A DNA stretch of 54,376 bases, taken from CAYNSB01 sp964399625 (GTDB taxonomy: Bacteria; Planctomycetota; Phycisphaerae; Phycisphaerales; UBA1924). How positions within the stretch are numbered: the first letter of the stretch is position 1; each line of letters begins with the position of its first letter. The notes below the pieces were generated by a model. That model searched no databases. It was not told the DNA's origin and saw nothing but the letters and a program-made list of their open reading frames with translations. This document shows, piece after piece, positions 42,552 to 50,743 of the stretch. The position numbers were made by a program, and so were the translations under genes. The stretch lies in the NCBI GenBank assembly GCA_964399625.1, contig CAYNSB010000025.1:1-54376 (forward strand). The letters are read 5' to 3'.

Positions 42552-43273
42552 CGCGCGTCCGTGTCGCCCGGGCCGTGCGCGGGGAGTCTCCCCTGCGATT
42601 GGCGGCGCAGCCTCCACCGCACCGCGCGGCGCAGCGCCCGCACGCGCTGCTCGAGCTCGTGCATCGCGCCCTCGGCGCCCCGCTCCATCAGCGTCTCGGA
42701 GTCGATCGCCCTGCCGAACGCGCACGCGATGCGTTGACCGCCGATCCGGGGGCGCTCGGCGCTGCGTGGCCACGCATCGAAGCACCCGTCCACCGCGACG
42801 GGCACGACCGGGCAGCGTGCACGCTTGACGAGCAGCGCGGCCCCACGCTTGAACTCCCCCATCGCTCCGTCGTGCGAGCGAGAGCCCTCGGGGAAGATGA
42901 GCACCGCCCGCCCCTCGCCCAGCCGACGCAGGATCTCGCGGATCGCGCGAGGGTCGTTGCCGTCCTCGCTGATGGGAATGCAGTTGAGCGGGCGCATCGC
43001 CAGCGCCATGAACCAGTTCTCGAACAGCCCCGCCCGCGCGATGTAGTCCAGCTCCCGCTGGCGAATGCACACGCCGATCAGTGGCGGATCGAGGTACGAC
43101 TCGTGATTGGCGACCAGCAGCACGGGCCCAGTCGCCGGAACCCGCCCGGAGCCCAGACCGTGCGCGCGATAGCACCACCGGAGCGCCGTCCGCACGATCC
43201 CCGTTGCGAGCTCGTGCAGAATCAGGCACCACAGCGGCGTCATGGGTCGCTTGGCCCGCAGTTGATCGAACAT
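42548..43273 (-). CDS. plsC: 1-acyl-sn-glycerol-3-phosphate acyltransferase
   Basis: This 241-residue member of the PlsC family acylates lysophosphatidic acid at the inner membrane. The catalytic H-x4-D motif is NHESYLDP (His57, Asp62). FPEGSRS (127-133) is the phosphate-binding motif. The N-terminal helix LWCLILHELATGIV is the likely membrane anchor, and the C-terminus is Arg-rich. The start MFDQLR at 43273 is preferred because upstream codons are not protein-like. It follows cmk on the same strand; cmk-plsC neighbours are common in bacteria. Confidence 0.88.
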   Translation of the reverse strand: MFDQLRAKRPMTPLWCLILHELATGIVRTALRWCYRAHGLGSGRVPATGPVLLVANHESYLDPPLIGVCIRQRELDYIARAGLFENWFMALAMRPLNCIPISEDGNDPRAIREILRRLGEGRAVLIFPEGSRSHDGAMGEFKRGAALLVKRARCPVVPVAVDGCFDAWPRSAERPRIGGQRIACAFGRAIDSETLMERGAEGAMHELEQRVRALRRAVRWRLRRQSQGRLPAHGPGDTDAR

Positions 43274-43434
43274 CCCGTGCGCTTGAGCCCCGGCGCGGCG
43301 ACGACCACCCCTCGCACGAGTCCTCCGCGGGGACCCTTGCGAGCACTGACAAACTTCCGAACGCACACGATACCCACCGCGTGCCCACAACGCGACTGCC
43401 CGACCCCTGCGGATCACAAAAAACTATGGGTGCC

Positions 43435-44175
43435 CTACTCGGCCGTGACGCGCGAGCGAACCTCGGCCTCCAGGCGGTCCACCACCTGGTCGAAGTTGAG
43501 GTTCGATGTGTCCACCACGATGGCGTCCGTGGGGCACATCAGCGGTCCCACGGCGCGCGCACGATCCGAGGCGTCACGATCGACGATCTCGCGGTGCAAC
43601 GACGCAATCGGTGGCAACGGCTTGCCCTCGGCCCGCAACTGCTCGGCGCGACGCTTGGCCCGCACCAGCGGGTCCGCGTCCAGATAGAACTTCACCGCGG
43701 CATCGGGGAACACGATGCTCCCCTGGTCCCGCCCTTCGCTCACGAGGCGCCGGTGCTCCTCGGCGATGAGCCGCTGCTTGGCCACGAGGTGCCTGCGGAG
43801 CGCGGCCACGCCCGCGACCGGCGAGACGATCGCCGTGACGTCCGCGTCGCGGATGCGCTCGTCCACGGGGCGACCGCCCGAGAGAATCCGAGGGGGGTCC
43901 TGGGTCCAGTCGAAGCGGATGTCCGCGGCCGCCGCGTGACGAACCACCAACTCCGGATCGTCCAGGCTCAGGCCCTGCTCGATCACGACAAGCGCCGCCG
44001 CGCGATACATCGCTCCGGTATCGAGGAAGTCCAGCCCGAGCCGCTTCGCAAGCTGGCGCGCCACCGACGACTTGCCCGTGCCCGCGGGGCCGTCGATCGT
44101 GATCACGATGGGTCGCGAGGTGTTCACCACGAGCGGGGCTCCCCGGGCTCCGAGCGGCCGAGTCGTGGTGAGCAT
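43435..44175 (-). CDS. cmk: Cytidylate kinase
   Basis: This 246-residue protein phosphorylates CMP and dCMP. The P-loop is DGPAGTGKSS (about 28-37), followed by LGLDFLDTGAMYRAAAL (the CMP-binding start) and, in the LID region, LVSEGRDQGSIVFPDAAVKFYLDA, with ASDRARAVGPL near the end. Twenty-odd N-terminal residues precede the core domain; a later start at MYRA is not possible. It is upstream of plsC by 161 bp on the same strand. Confidence 0.93.
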   Translation of the reverse strand: MLTTTRPLGARGAPLVVNTSRPIVITIDGPAGTGKSSVARQLAKRLGLDFLDTGAMYRAAALVVIEQGLSLDDPELVVRHAAAADIRFDWTQDPPRILSGGRPVDERIRDADVTAIVSPVAGVAALRRHLVAKQRLIAEEHRRLVSEGRDQGSIVFPDAAVKFYLDADPLVRAKRRAEQLRAEGKPLPPIASLHREIVDRDASDRARAVGPLMCPTDAIVVDTSNLNFDQVVDRLEAEVRSRVTAE

Positions 44176-44291
44176 ATCCGAGCCCTCCGATGGTCGAGCC
44201 TCGCTCGATCACTCGCAGTCTAGCGGAACCTCCGCCCGGAAGTCGAGCGCGGTACCGCTTTCGTTCAGGGCAACCACCCGCCCCGGGTTGC

Positions 44292-45218
44292 CTATTCCTC
44301 GTCCTCTTCCTTCTTGGCCTCGCCCGCTTCTTCGGGCTCATCCTCGAGATCGAACTCATCGCCCAATTCGTCCTCGGGCTCGTCGAGCCCAAGGAGACGC
44401 TCGAACGCTACGCGGCTACGCAGCACCCCCAGCTTGGGGTCGCCCGTGCCTCGATAGTCGATGGACAGCGACGCGTCATATCCCACGCTCAAAATCGATT
44501 CGATCAACCCGCCCAGCTCGTACGGCCCGTGCTCGAGCCCGTCCGCGTTCGCGGGCACTTCGTCCTCGAGCTTCTTGCCCTTGGGGCCCGCGAACTTCTG
44601 CGTCGCCGCGAGCACCGCCGACGCGTACGGCGTGATCCGACGAAGGTACCCGACGGGATCGGGCATCGCCGCGGCGGTCTCGAAGTCGGGCAGCGTGCCC
44701 ACGCGGAATCCGCCGACCTTCTTGATGATCTCGGTCACGCGCTCGGAGGTGGACGTGAGTCCGGCGCCTGGCCAGATGAGAACGTTGACCTCCAGCCGCT
44801 CCGCACGCTCCACGGCCTTCTTCAAGCGATCTACGGTGCGCTGAAAGACCTCCGGGTTGTCGGCGCCCTGCGGACGCACCGCCACGGCGTTGCACCCGAG
44901 GATGCTCCCGGCCTGGATCACGCGGATGAGCCGATCCACGCACGCGCGGCCCGTCGCCTCGCTCGCATCGCCCAACGCCTGCGCCTCGCTCTCGACCAGC
45001 AGCAGGCACGCGCACCCCGCCTTGTCCGCACGCTCACGAAGTCGGTCGTACTTGTCCCGTGCCAGCCCAGCGAGGTGCTCCGTCGCGAGCGACAGCCCGT
45101 GGAGCCCGAGCTCCTCGCGCGCGACCGTCGGCAGATCGAGCAGGTCCAGCTTCGACTTGCCCGTCTTGCCCTTGGCGAGCAACGCCCGCAGCGAATTGGC
45201 ACTCAGCGTCAGCAGCAT
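44292..45218 (-). CDS. Sugar-phosphate isomerase/epimerase-like TIM barrel protein
   Basis: This 308-residue AP-endonuclease-2/xylose isomerase-like TIM barrel has strand-helix units LDLLDLPTVAREELGLHGLS, CLLLVESEAQALGD, AVAVRPQGAD, VNVLIWPGAG, and a C-terminal DASLSIDYRGTGDPK. Metal ligands are not clear. The last 30 residues are very acidic (EPEDELGDEFDLEDEPEE) and should be disordered. A sugar or sugar-phosphate substrate is likely. It lies between cmk and the amidohydrolase gene, both on the same strand, but not tightly spaced. Confidence 0.75.
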   Translation of the reverse strand: MLLTLSANSLRALLAKGKTGKSKLDLLDLPTVAREELGLHGLSLATEHLAGLARDKYDRLRERADKAGCACLLLVESEAQALGDASEATGRACVDRLIRVIQAGSILGCNAVAVRPQGADNPEVFQRTVDRLKKAVERAERLEVNVLIWPGAGLTSTSERVTEIIKKVGGFRVGTLPDFETAAAMPDPVGYLRRITPYASAVLAATQKFAGPKGKKLEDEVPANADGLEHGPYELGGLIESILSVGYDASLSIDYRGTGDPKLGVLRSRVAFERLLGLDEPEDELGDEFDLEDEPEEAGEAKKEEDEE

Positions 45219-45374
45219 CGGTGCTCAGCGACTCCCGGGTCTACGGATCGGATTGATCGAATAGCCGTGCAACCCTCGACCGAACACCGGGTAAGGGCGG
45301 CACAATGTAGCGGGACCCACGTCGTCGCACCAGTCAACCGCACGGCGGAGGACAACGCCCCGTTCAACCACCGA

Positions 45375-46496
45375 CTATCGCCCGCCGTGCGCCGAAATCC
45401 ACCCATAGACCACGCGTTGAGCGTTCTCGTGGTACACCTTGCGGAGCACGCTCTCGGGCAGCCCGATTCCACGGAGCGTCGGCGAAGAGCGCTCCGAGAA
45501 CCGCTTCGGATCGACCATCATGAGGTCGGGGTCCGCGATAGGCGAGGGCTGATCGCCCGACGATTCGAGCATCGTGCGCAGCGCCCAGTACCGGCTGGCG
45601 TAGAGGTCGAACGCTTCTTCGGGGCTCGAGGCTAGATCGGACATGGGACTGCTGGGCTGGGGTGAACTCCTTGGCTGCATGTGGTCCTCGAGGACCACAA
45701 CATCGGACCCGAAGAGAATCCGGTCCTGCCACTTGATGAAAAACTCTCGGGTCCGTTCCGCGGGATGCCCGCCCAGTGCACGCACGACCCACTTGGTTGC
45801 GGACGTGTCCAGATGCAGATTCGGATGCCGCGACAGCAGCCCGTCGAGGAACGTGAGATCCTCGGGCCAGCCCCCCATGTGCGCCGCGATCCACGGACGC
45901 GGAAACCGATCCACCATCCTCTCGAGAGCCTCCAGGTGGCGGGGCTTGGGCGGAAACTTGGTCGCGTCGGCGTACTTGGTGGCGAACCACGTGTCGGGAT
46001 CGGCCACGTGCGCCATGAACATCATGTCCAGGTCCATCGCCAGCTCAGCCGCCCGCACCCGCCAAGGCGCATCCACCGGCGCGATGTCGGGCGCGTCGGC
46101 ACCCAGGATCTCCCACAGGCGCGGCGCGGCCCAGAACTTGACGCTCCGCGCCCCGTGCTCGCCCGCCCACACCCGCATGTGCTCGAGAAAGTCGGAACTG
46201 AACGCCTTCACCCGGTCGGGCTGGGACCAGTTGGGCACGGCCATGAACGACGCGCGATCGCCCATCGCCGCTCGCACGTGTCCGGCGTCGCTCAGTCGCG
46301 TCTGCGTGAGGATCCTCGAGACGCCGAAGTACCGCGAGACCTCCTCGTACACCCGCGCCGCCCGCGCTCCGTTCACGTGGAGATGGATATCGAGAATTGG
46401 CAGCGCCGGCGGCCCCAGACGCCGTGCCATCTCGCGATAATCCCAGCCGAAGAGGTTGGCGGCCGAAGGACGGCCCGCGGAGTTCGACGCGTGCAT
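45375..46496 (-). CDS. Amidohydrolase-family protein
   Basis: This 373-residue TIM-barrel protein of the amidohydrolase-2 type has HxH in ILDIHLHVN (His38, His40), HVAD in the middle, WIAAHMGGWPEDL and LHLDTSATKW, and a C-terminal RILFGSDVVV with the catalytic Asp. These are the expected metal ligands of a decarboxylase/hydrolase. A central insertion (SDLASSPEEAFDLYASRYW) follows. The substrate is unknown. Its ATG overlaps, on the opposite strand, the GTG start proposed for the glycosyltransferase. Confidence 0.8.
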   Translation of the reverse strand: MHASNSAGRPSAANLFGWDYREMARRLGPPALPILDIHLHVNGARAARVYEEVSRYFGVSRILTQTRLSDAGHVRAAMGDRASFMAVPNWSQPDRVKAFSSDFLEHMRVWAGEHGARSVKFWAAPRLWEILGADAPDIAPVDAPWRVRAAELAMDLDMMFMAHVADPDTWFATKYADATKFPPKPRHLEALERMVDRFPRPWIAAHMGGWPEDLTFLDGLLSRHPNLHLDTSATKWVVRALGGHPAERTREFFIKWQDRILFGSDVVVLEDHMQPRSSPQPSSPMSDLASSPEEAFDLYASRYWALRTMLESSGDQPSPIADPDLMMVDPKRFSERSSPTLRGIGLPESVLRKVYHENAQRVVYGWISAHGGR

Positions 46497-47753
46497 GGTG
46501 ACCCAATCATAGAGGCGAAGCCCGAGGCGTTGCGTCCCCGCGCGGCGCGTCCTCGCATCGCCCTGGCGCACGACTGGCTGTGCGGGTACCGCGGCGGCGA
46601 GGGGGTGCTCGAGCGCGTCGCCGCTCTGGTCGAGTCCATCGCTGAGCCGGTGGGGCTCTGGGTCATGGTGGACGATGCCCGGCCCATCTCGCCCACGATC
46701 GACCGCTGGCGTGCGCGCGGGCTGCTCCGCGCCTCATGGATCAACGACCTGCCCGGAGCCGCCGCACGCGCGCGACGCTGGCTGCTGCCCGCGTACCCGC
46801 TCGCGGTGCGCGATCTTTCGGACCAGATCGCCTCGGCCCACGCGCGCGAGCCCATCGACCTGGTCATCTCCACCTCTTCGAGCGCGATCAAGAATGTGCG
46901 TTCGCCCGAGCGGGCCGACGGCACGAGGGTGCCCCACCTGTGCGTGTGCTTCGCGCCCGCTCGCTACGTGTGGTCCCGCCGGTCCGACTACGCCCGAGGC
47001 TCGGGTGCGCGTGCATGGGCGCGGGCGATGGGCCTGGGCATCGCGGGCGGTCCGTTCCGCGCGTGGGATCGAGCCGGGTCGGCCGGCGTCGATGAGTTCA
47101 TCGCGATCTCGACCCACGTGCAGCGGGAGATCGCCCGCTGCTACGCCCGCCCATCCACGATCGTGCATCCGCCGGTGCGCACGGGCTACTTCACGCCGGA
47201 CCCTCATGTGGCCCGCGAGGACTTCTGGCTCGTGGTCTCGGCGCTCGAGCCCTACAAGCGCGTCGAGCGGGCCATCGATGCGGCACGCCAGGCGGGAAAG
47301 ACACTGCTCATCGCGGGGTCGGGTTCGCAGGAAGCGGCCCTGCGTGCGCACGCGGGCGGGCACTCGCGGATCGAGTTCCTCGGACGAGTCTCCGACACGC
47401 TCCTCCGCGACCTGTACCGGCGGGCGCGGGTGCTGCTCTTCCCGCAGGTCGAGGACTTTGGCATCGTCGCGGTCGAGGCCCAGGCGTGCGGATGCCCCGT
47501 TGCGGCGCTCAATGCCGGCGGCGCTCTCGATATCGTGCGCGACGGGCAGACGGGAGTGCTCACGGACGATCCGACGCCCACGGGACTCGCCGAGGCGGCG
47601 CACCGCGTCGAGAGGCTCGCCATCGCGCCCGATGGATGCGTGGCGAACGCGGCCCGTTTCTCCGAAGAGATGTTCGACGCCGCGATGCTCGCGCGCCTCC
47701 GGCATGCGCTGCTCACGAATCGGGATCGAACTCGGGCGGATCGCGCGGGATGA
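46491..47753 (+). CDS. Glycosyltransferase, GT4 family
   Basis: This 420-residue GT-B protein opens with the donor-independent N-terminal domain RIALAHDWLCGYRGGEGVLE, then IDLVISTSSSAIKNVR, FAPARYVWSRRSDYARG and IVHPPVRTGYF. The C-terminal nucleotide-sugar domain carries VVSALEPYKRVERAIDAARQ, FLGRVSDTLLRDLYRRAR and EDFGIVAVEAQACGCPV (about 321-337), the E-x7-E motif of GT4. The start is GTG at 46491 with GGAG eight bases upstream; TTG at 46530 is an alternative. The last 41 bp overlap the convergent flavin-reductase-like gene. The product sugar is unknown. Confidence 0.85.
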   Translation: MHGDPIIEAKPEALRPRAARPRIALAHDWLCGYRGGEGVLERVAALVESIAEPVGLWVMVDDARPISPTIDRWRARGLLRASWINDLPGAAARARRWLLPAYPLAVRDLSDQIASAHAREPIDLVISTSSSAIKNVRSPERADGTRVPHLCVCFAPARYVWSRRSDYARGSGARAWARAMGLGIAGGPFRAWDRAGSAGVDEFIAISTHVQREIARCYARPSTIVHPPVRTGYFTPDPHVAREDFWLVVSALEPYKRVERAIDAARQAGKTLLIAGSGSQEAALRAHAGGHSRIEFLGRVSDTLLRDLYRRARVLLFPQVEDFGIVAVEAQACGCPVAALNAGGALDIVRDGQTGVLTDDPTPTGLAEAAHRVERLAIAPDGCVANAARFSEEMFDAAMLARLRHALLTNRDRTRADRAG

Positions 47754-48252
47754 TCGTGCGGCCGTTCACCCACCCGCCCAGCACGAGCCCGATGTACAAC
47801 TGACGATCCGCCTCGATGTCCACGTGGCGATGCACGTCGCAATCCAGCACGATCGACGACGCCGCAAGCACGGGCGCACCGCTCACGACCCCGCGAACAT
47901 CGAGCCCCTCGAAGGGATCGATCGCGTCCTCGGCGGAACGGGCCGCGTCGAACCGACGCATGAGCACGCGATCGCTCTCGGTCAGGATGGAGAGCGCAAA
48001 GCGATGGCTATCGCGGATCAGCGGCTCGATCGGGTGTCCCTTGCGCGCCGCCACGCACACGAGCGTGGGCTCGGTGCCGCAGGGGATGACCGCGTCCACG
48101 ATGAGTCCGGCCCGACGATCGTGGTGCCAGGACGACAGCACCCAGAGCGATCGGGGGAACGCCGCGAGGGCCACACTGGGCGCAACGGCCGCGCCCGATC
48201 CGGATGGATCGTTGCACGCGATCGCAGCAACGCCTTGCCCGCGACGGGGCAT
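47713..48252 (-). CDS. Flavin-reductase-like domain protein
   Basis: This 179-residue FMN-binding split-barrel domain has SLWVLSSWHHDRRAGLIVDA, PTLVCVAARKGHPIEPLI, FALSILTESDRVLMRRF, FEGLDVRGVVSGAPVLA and VDIEADRQLYIGLVLGG, the order of the flavin reductase-like family. It may bind FMN and reduce it with NAD(P)H or act as a partner subunit. No oxygenase gene is next to it. The 3' end overlaps the glycosyltransferase gene by 41 bp. Confidence 0.8.
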   Translation of the reverse strand: MPRRGQGVAAIACNDPSGSGAAVAPSVALAAFPRSLWVLSSWHHDRRAGLIVDAVIPCGTEPTLVCVAARKGHPIEPLIRDSHRFALSILTESDRVLMRRFDAARSAEDAIDPFEGLDVRGVVSGAPVLAASSIVLDCDVHRHVDIEADRQLYIGLVLGGWVNGRTIIPRDPPEFDPDS

Positions 48253-48424
48253 GCGGGAACTCCTCACTTGGCGCTGGGCGATCGACAATCGCCAAGCGCC
48301 GCGCGCCATCAGGGCTAGGCAAAACGCCCGACACCCTATCCGACCAGACACAAGACATATGGCAGTCCCAGCCTCGGGTGTTGCGGCCTGCGGGCCCGGG
48401 CATCACGAATTTTCATGCCGATCG

Positions 48425-48480
48425 TCCCACAAAGGTCTTGCATTGTGGGGCGAAGTGGGTAGGATTCCCATGAATGCCCA
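48425..48480 (+). promoter_or_regulatory. Candidate MraZ operator
   Basis: Upstream of mraZ the boxes TGGGG (48446-48450), TGGGT (48456-48460), TCCCA (48466-48470) and GCCCA (48476-48480) occur exactly 10 bp apart; the last two are TGGGN read on the other strand. A further TCCCA is at 48425-48429. MraZ proteins are known to bind TGGGN repeats spaced by five bases, so this fits autoregulation, though the inverted second pair is unusual. Confidence 0.6.
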
Positions 48481-48498
48481 CGACGGAGTACATCCATC

Positions 48499-48951
48499 GT
48501 GCTTTTCACCGGAACGTCCGACCACATCATCGACCCGAAGCAGCGGCTGTCGATACCTGCCAAGCACCGCGATCAGGTGGGGCGGGAGCAGGTGGTGTGG
48601 TACTGCGTCCCGTGGCCGGGCGTCGGGCTGAGGCTGTACGTGGACGAAACGTTCCAGTCACTCGCCCGGCGAGCGGACGAAACGCTCACGCCAGGGCCGG
48701 ACGAGGCCGACCTCGAATCGATGCTGTTCCCGCTGGCCGAGCGGCTAGAGATGGACGCGCAGGGTCGCGTGCCGCTGCCCAAGCACCTGCTGGAGCTGGC
48801 CGGACTGCGGAGCAGCGAGGTCGTCATCCTGGGCGTCCGCAATCGACTGGAAGTGCGGGATCGTGCCGCGTGGAAGGCCGGGCTCGCCGAGCGGTTCGCC
48901 AAGATGGCGGAGCTCGTTCAGCGAGTGGAGAGCCGGCGCCAGGGCGGATGA
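48499..48951 (+). CDS. mraZ: MraZ transcriptional regulator
   Basis: This 150-residue protein starts at GTG behind GGAG. It has two SpoVT/AbrB-like halves: FTGTSDHIIDPKQRLSIPAK with DPKQRLSIPAKHR (12-24), and EMDAQGRVPLPKHLLELAGL (about 84-103). MraZ represses the division/cell-wall cluster in many bacteria and binds DNA as a ring. The C-terminal tail (RFAKMAELVQRVESRRQGG) is charged. Unusually, no rsmH (mraW) follows; the next 680 bp contain no supported gene. Confidence 0.85.
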   Translation: MLFTGTSDHIIDPKQRLSIPAKHRDQVGREQVVWYCVPWPGVGLRLYVDETFQSLARRADETLTPGPDEADLESMLFPLAERLEMDAQGRVPLPKHLLELAGLRSSEVVILGVRNRLEVRDRAAWKAGLAERFAKMAELVQRVESRRQGG

Positions 48952-49631
48952 GTTGAGGGGCTGGTCAGACATTCACGGGCGTGCTCGAAAGGGCCCGCTC
49001 GAAGTTCGGAGCGGAGAAGAAAAGGGGCGGGAGCTCCGAGAGAGCGGGCGAGAGGGCCCGTGAGAGAGGTTGGAGGAGGGGGAGAAAGAGCCCCGGTCCG
49101 GGCTGGAAACAGCAGCGTCGGGGATTCGGGCCGTGCGTTCACCGGCTCACGCAGGAATTCGCGGGCGGGCGAGTCTGAACGGACTCGTCGCTCGCCATCG
49201 CAGCACCGGATCGCGGCCGCGAGCGCAGGGACGCGTTCGCACCCGCGAACGCCCAAGGACGGGCGGGCTCTGCGCTGGCGAACTCGCTCTCTCGCACTTG
49301 CGCCCGGCGGACCCACCAGCCGCCCGGCGCGTTTCGGCTCTTCTTCCATGCCACCACCGGCGACCCGGGCGCACCACCACCTGCCTCCCGCGTCCTGTCG
49401 CCACGCGCCGCCGTCTGTCCATGGCACAACCGGGGACGGACGGCGTCGCTTTTGCTTCGTCAGATCGAATCATGGGCTGATCATGAACGGCGAGGGCGAC
49501 CACGAAGCGAATCCAGCGGGGGCCTTCTGGTCATTGACTCTTCGAGCCTTGCTCTTCTCCAGCGCGTACAAACCGAGCGCCCCCTCGGAGACGCAATTTG
49601 CGCAAGAGTGCATTCGCCGCTGACAGCTTCG
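48952..49631. other. Long non-coding-looking stretch after mraZ
   Basis: About 680 bases lie between mraZ and the next (minus-strand) gene. The first part (about 48990-49100) is a purine-rich tract with many GAG/GAGA runs; the rest is GC-rich with short open frames on both strands that do not look coding. A weak possibility is a small plus-strand ORF of 46 codons at 49482-49622. I find no tRNA, RNase P RNA or tmRNA signature. Confidence 0.4.
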
Positions 49632-49943
49632 TTACTTTGAAGCACTGAGCGCGAACTGCGCCTCCTGGATCGCGTGGATTTGCACGTATGCGATCTCTTC
49701 GTCGTCTTCAGATTCCGCCACGTGCGTGAGCGCGAGAAGAAGCCACCGCTGATCGCCGGGGCCTTCGCGATGGAAAACGCCGAGTGGGTGCACTTCAACC
49801 TGCTCTCCACCAAAAAGTCGAAGGTGGAGCACGAGGTCCAAATCGTGGCGTTCACGCCAGTACACGGCATACTCGAGCAGTGCGATGACATCGGATTCGG
49901 ATGGAGCGCCTTCGTCGTCTCGGCACACGCGAACCGTGGTCAT
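49632..49943 (-). CDS. Hypothetical protein, 103 residues
   Basis: This small protein starts MTTVRVCRDDEGAPSESDV and continues with mixed alpha/beta sequence (IALLEYAVYWRERHDLDLVL, WLLLALTHVAESEDDEEIAY) and no signal peptide or membrane helix. Its composition is coding-like and differs from the surrounding antisense frames. It is the last gene of the glycan operon, 25 bp after the 246-residue gene. No family is recognised. Confidence 0.65.
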   Translation of the reverse strand: MTTVRVCRDDEGAPSESDVIALLEYAVYWRERHDLDLVLHLRLFGGEQVEVHPLGVFHREGPGDQRWLLLALTHVAESEDDEEIAYVQIHAIQEAQFALSASK

Positions 49944-49968
49944 TCGACCTCGCAATCACCCGTACGGC

Positions 49969-50709
49969 TCAGCTGCTGCCGGCACGCATCCGGTCCAGCC
50001 CCTCGGGGAACGGGAAGCTCGGGAACACGCCCACGTGACCGGACTTCCACATCGAGGGCGCGGGGTACACATCGCCCCTGTACCCCGAGTGGTACATCGT
50101 GCGGAGCACGGCCTCGAACGACGGCTCGCGCCCGCCCTCGCCCACGAGACGATTCGCCCGCGCGTTGAGGAACGAAACGGACGCCACCGGCGAACGGTCG
50201 TTGCGATCGCGCAGCATCTTCGAGACGGTCACGAACCCGCGGGAGAGGTCGTCGAGCGTGAAGTGATTGCGTCCCTTGGGGCGGAGCAGCGCGAGGATGA
50301 GCAGGCGGTCGAGATCGATCTTGAGCACGTAGGGCTCGCGATCGTGCGCCGCGTGCACGCCCACCGACTGATGGAACATGTGCGCGTAGCTCGTCACGGT
50401 CCTTGCGGACCACTGGCTCGTGGAGACGAGCTCGACGAGCTGCGCGATCACGCCGTGGCTGTTGTCCTCGTCGTTCACGCCGCACACAACGGTGCGATAG
50501 CGCCCATCCAGCAGATCGCGGAGCAGGTCCTGCCCCCACATGATGCGCAGGCGCGAGCCCGGCGCGATCTTGCCCGCGCCGTACGGCCCGCCCTCGCCGG
50601 GCAAGAGCGAGACGCGATCGGGGTTCTGGTCGGAGGACAGCAGCGCGTCCGCGTCGCCCTCATAGAGGCGCGCGGCACTCTCGCTGGGCTTCGAGGGTGT
50701 GATGGGCAT
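49969..50709 (-). CDS. Conserved-looking hypothetical protein, 246 residues
   Basis: The protein starts at MPITPSKPSES, with AAGGAG seven bases upstream. It has a compact alpha/beta core: IMWGQDLLRDLLDGRYRTVV, CGVNDEDNSHGVIAQLVELV, KIDLDRLLILALLRPKGRNH and FVTVSKMLRDRNDR. No membrane helix or catalytic motif is evident. The pattern looks like a regulatory or structural cytoplasmic protein conserved in its lineage, but I cannot name it. It lies 34 bp downstream of the GT87 gene and is probably in the same transcript. Confidence 0.7.
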   Translation of the reverse strand: MPITPSKPSESAARLYEGDADALLSSDQNPDRVSLLPGEGGPYGAGKIAPGSRLRIMWGQDLLRDLLDGRYRTVVCGVNDEDNSHGVIAQLVELVSTSQWSARTVTSYAHMFHQSVGVHAAHDREPYVLKIDLDRLLILALLRPKGRNHFTLDDLSRGFVTVSKMLRDRNDRSPVASVSFLNARANRLVGEGGREPSFEAVLRTMYHSGYRGDVYPAPSMWKSGHVGVFPSFPFPEGLDRMRAGSS

Positions 50710-50743
50710 GGCGGTTCTCCTTCGCCCGAGGGCGTGTTCCAGT

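Noticed and set aside
48952..49500. RNase P RNA or tmRNA in the gap after mraZ
   Set aside because: A few bases resemble the RNase P 5' end (GGTCAGACA) and a CCGGGCT core, but the conserved CR-I and 3' CR-V motifs and any tRNA-like end are missing.
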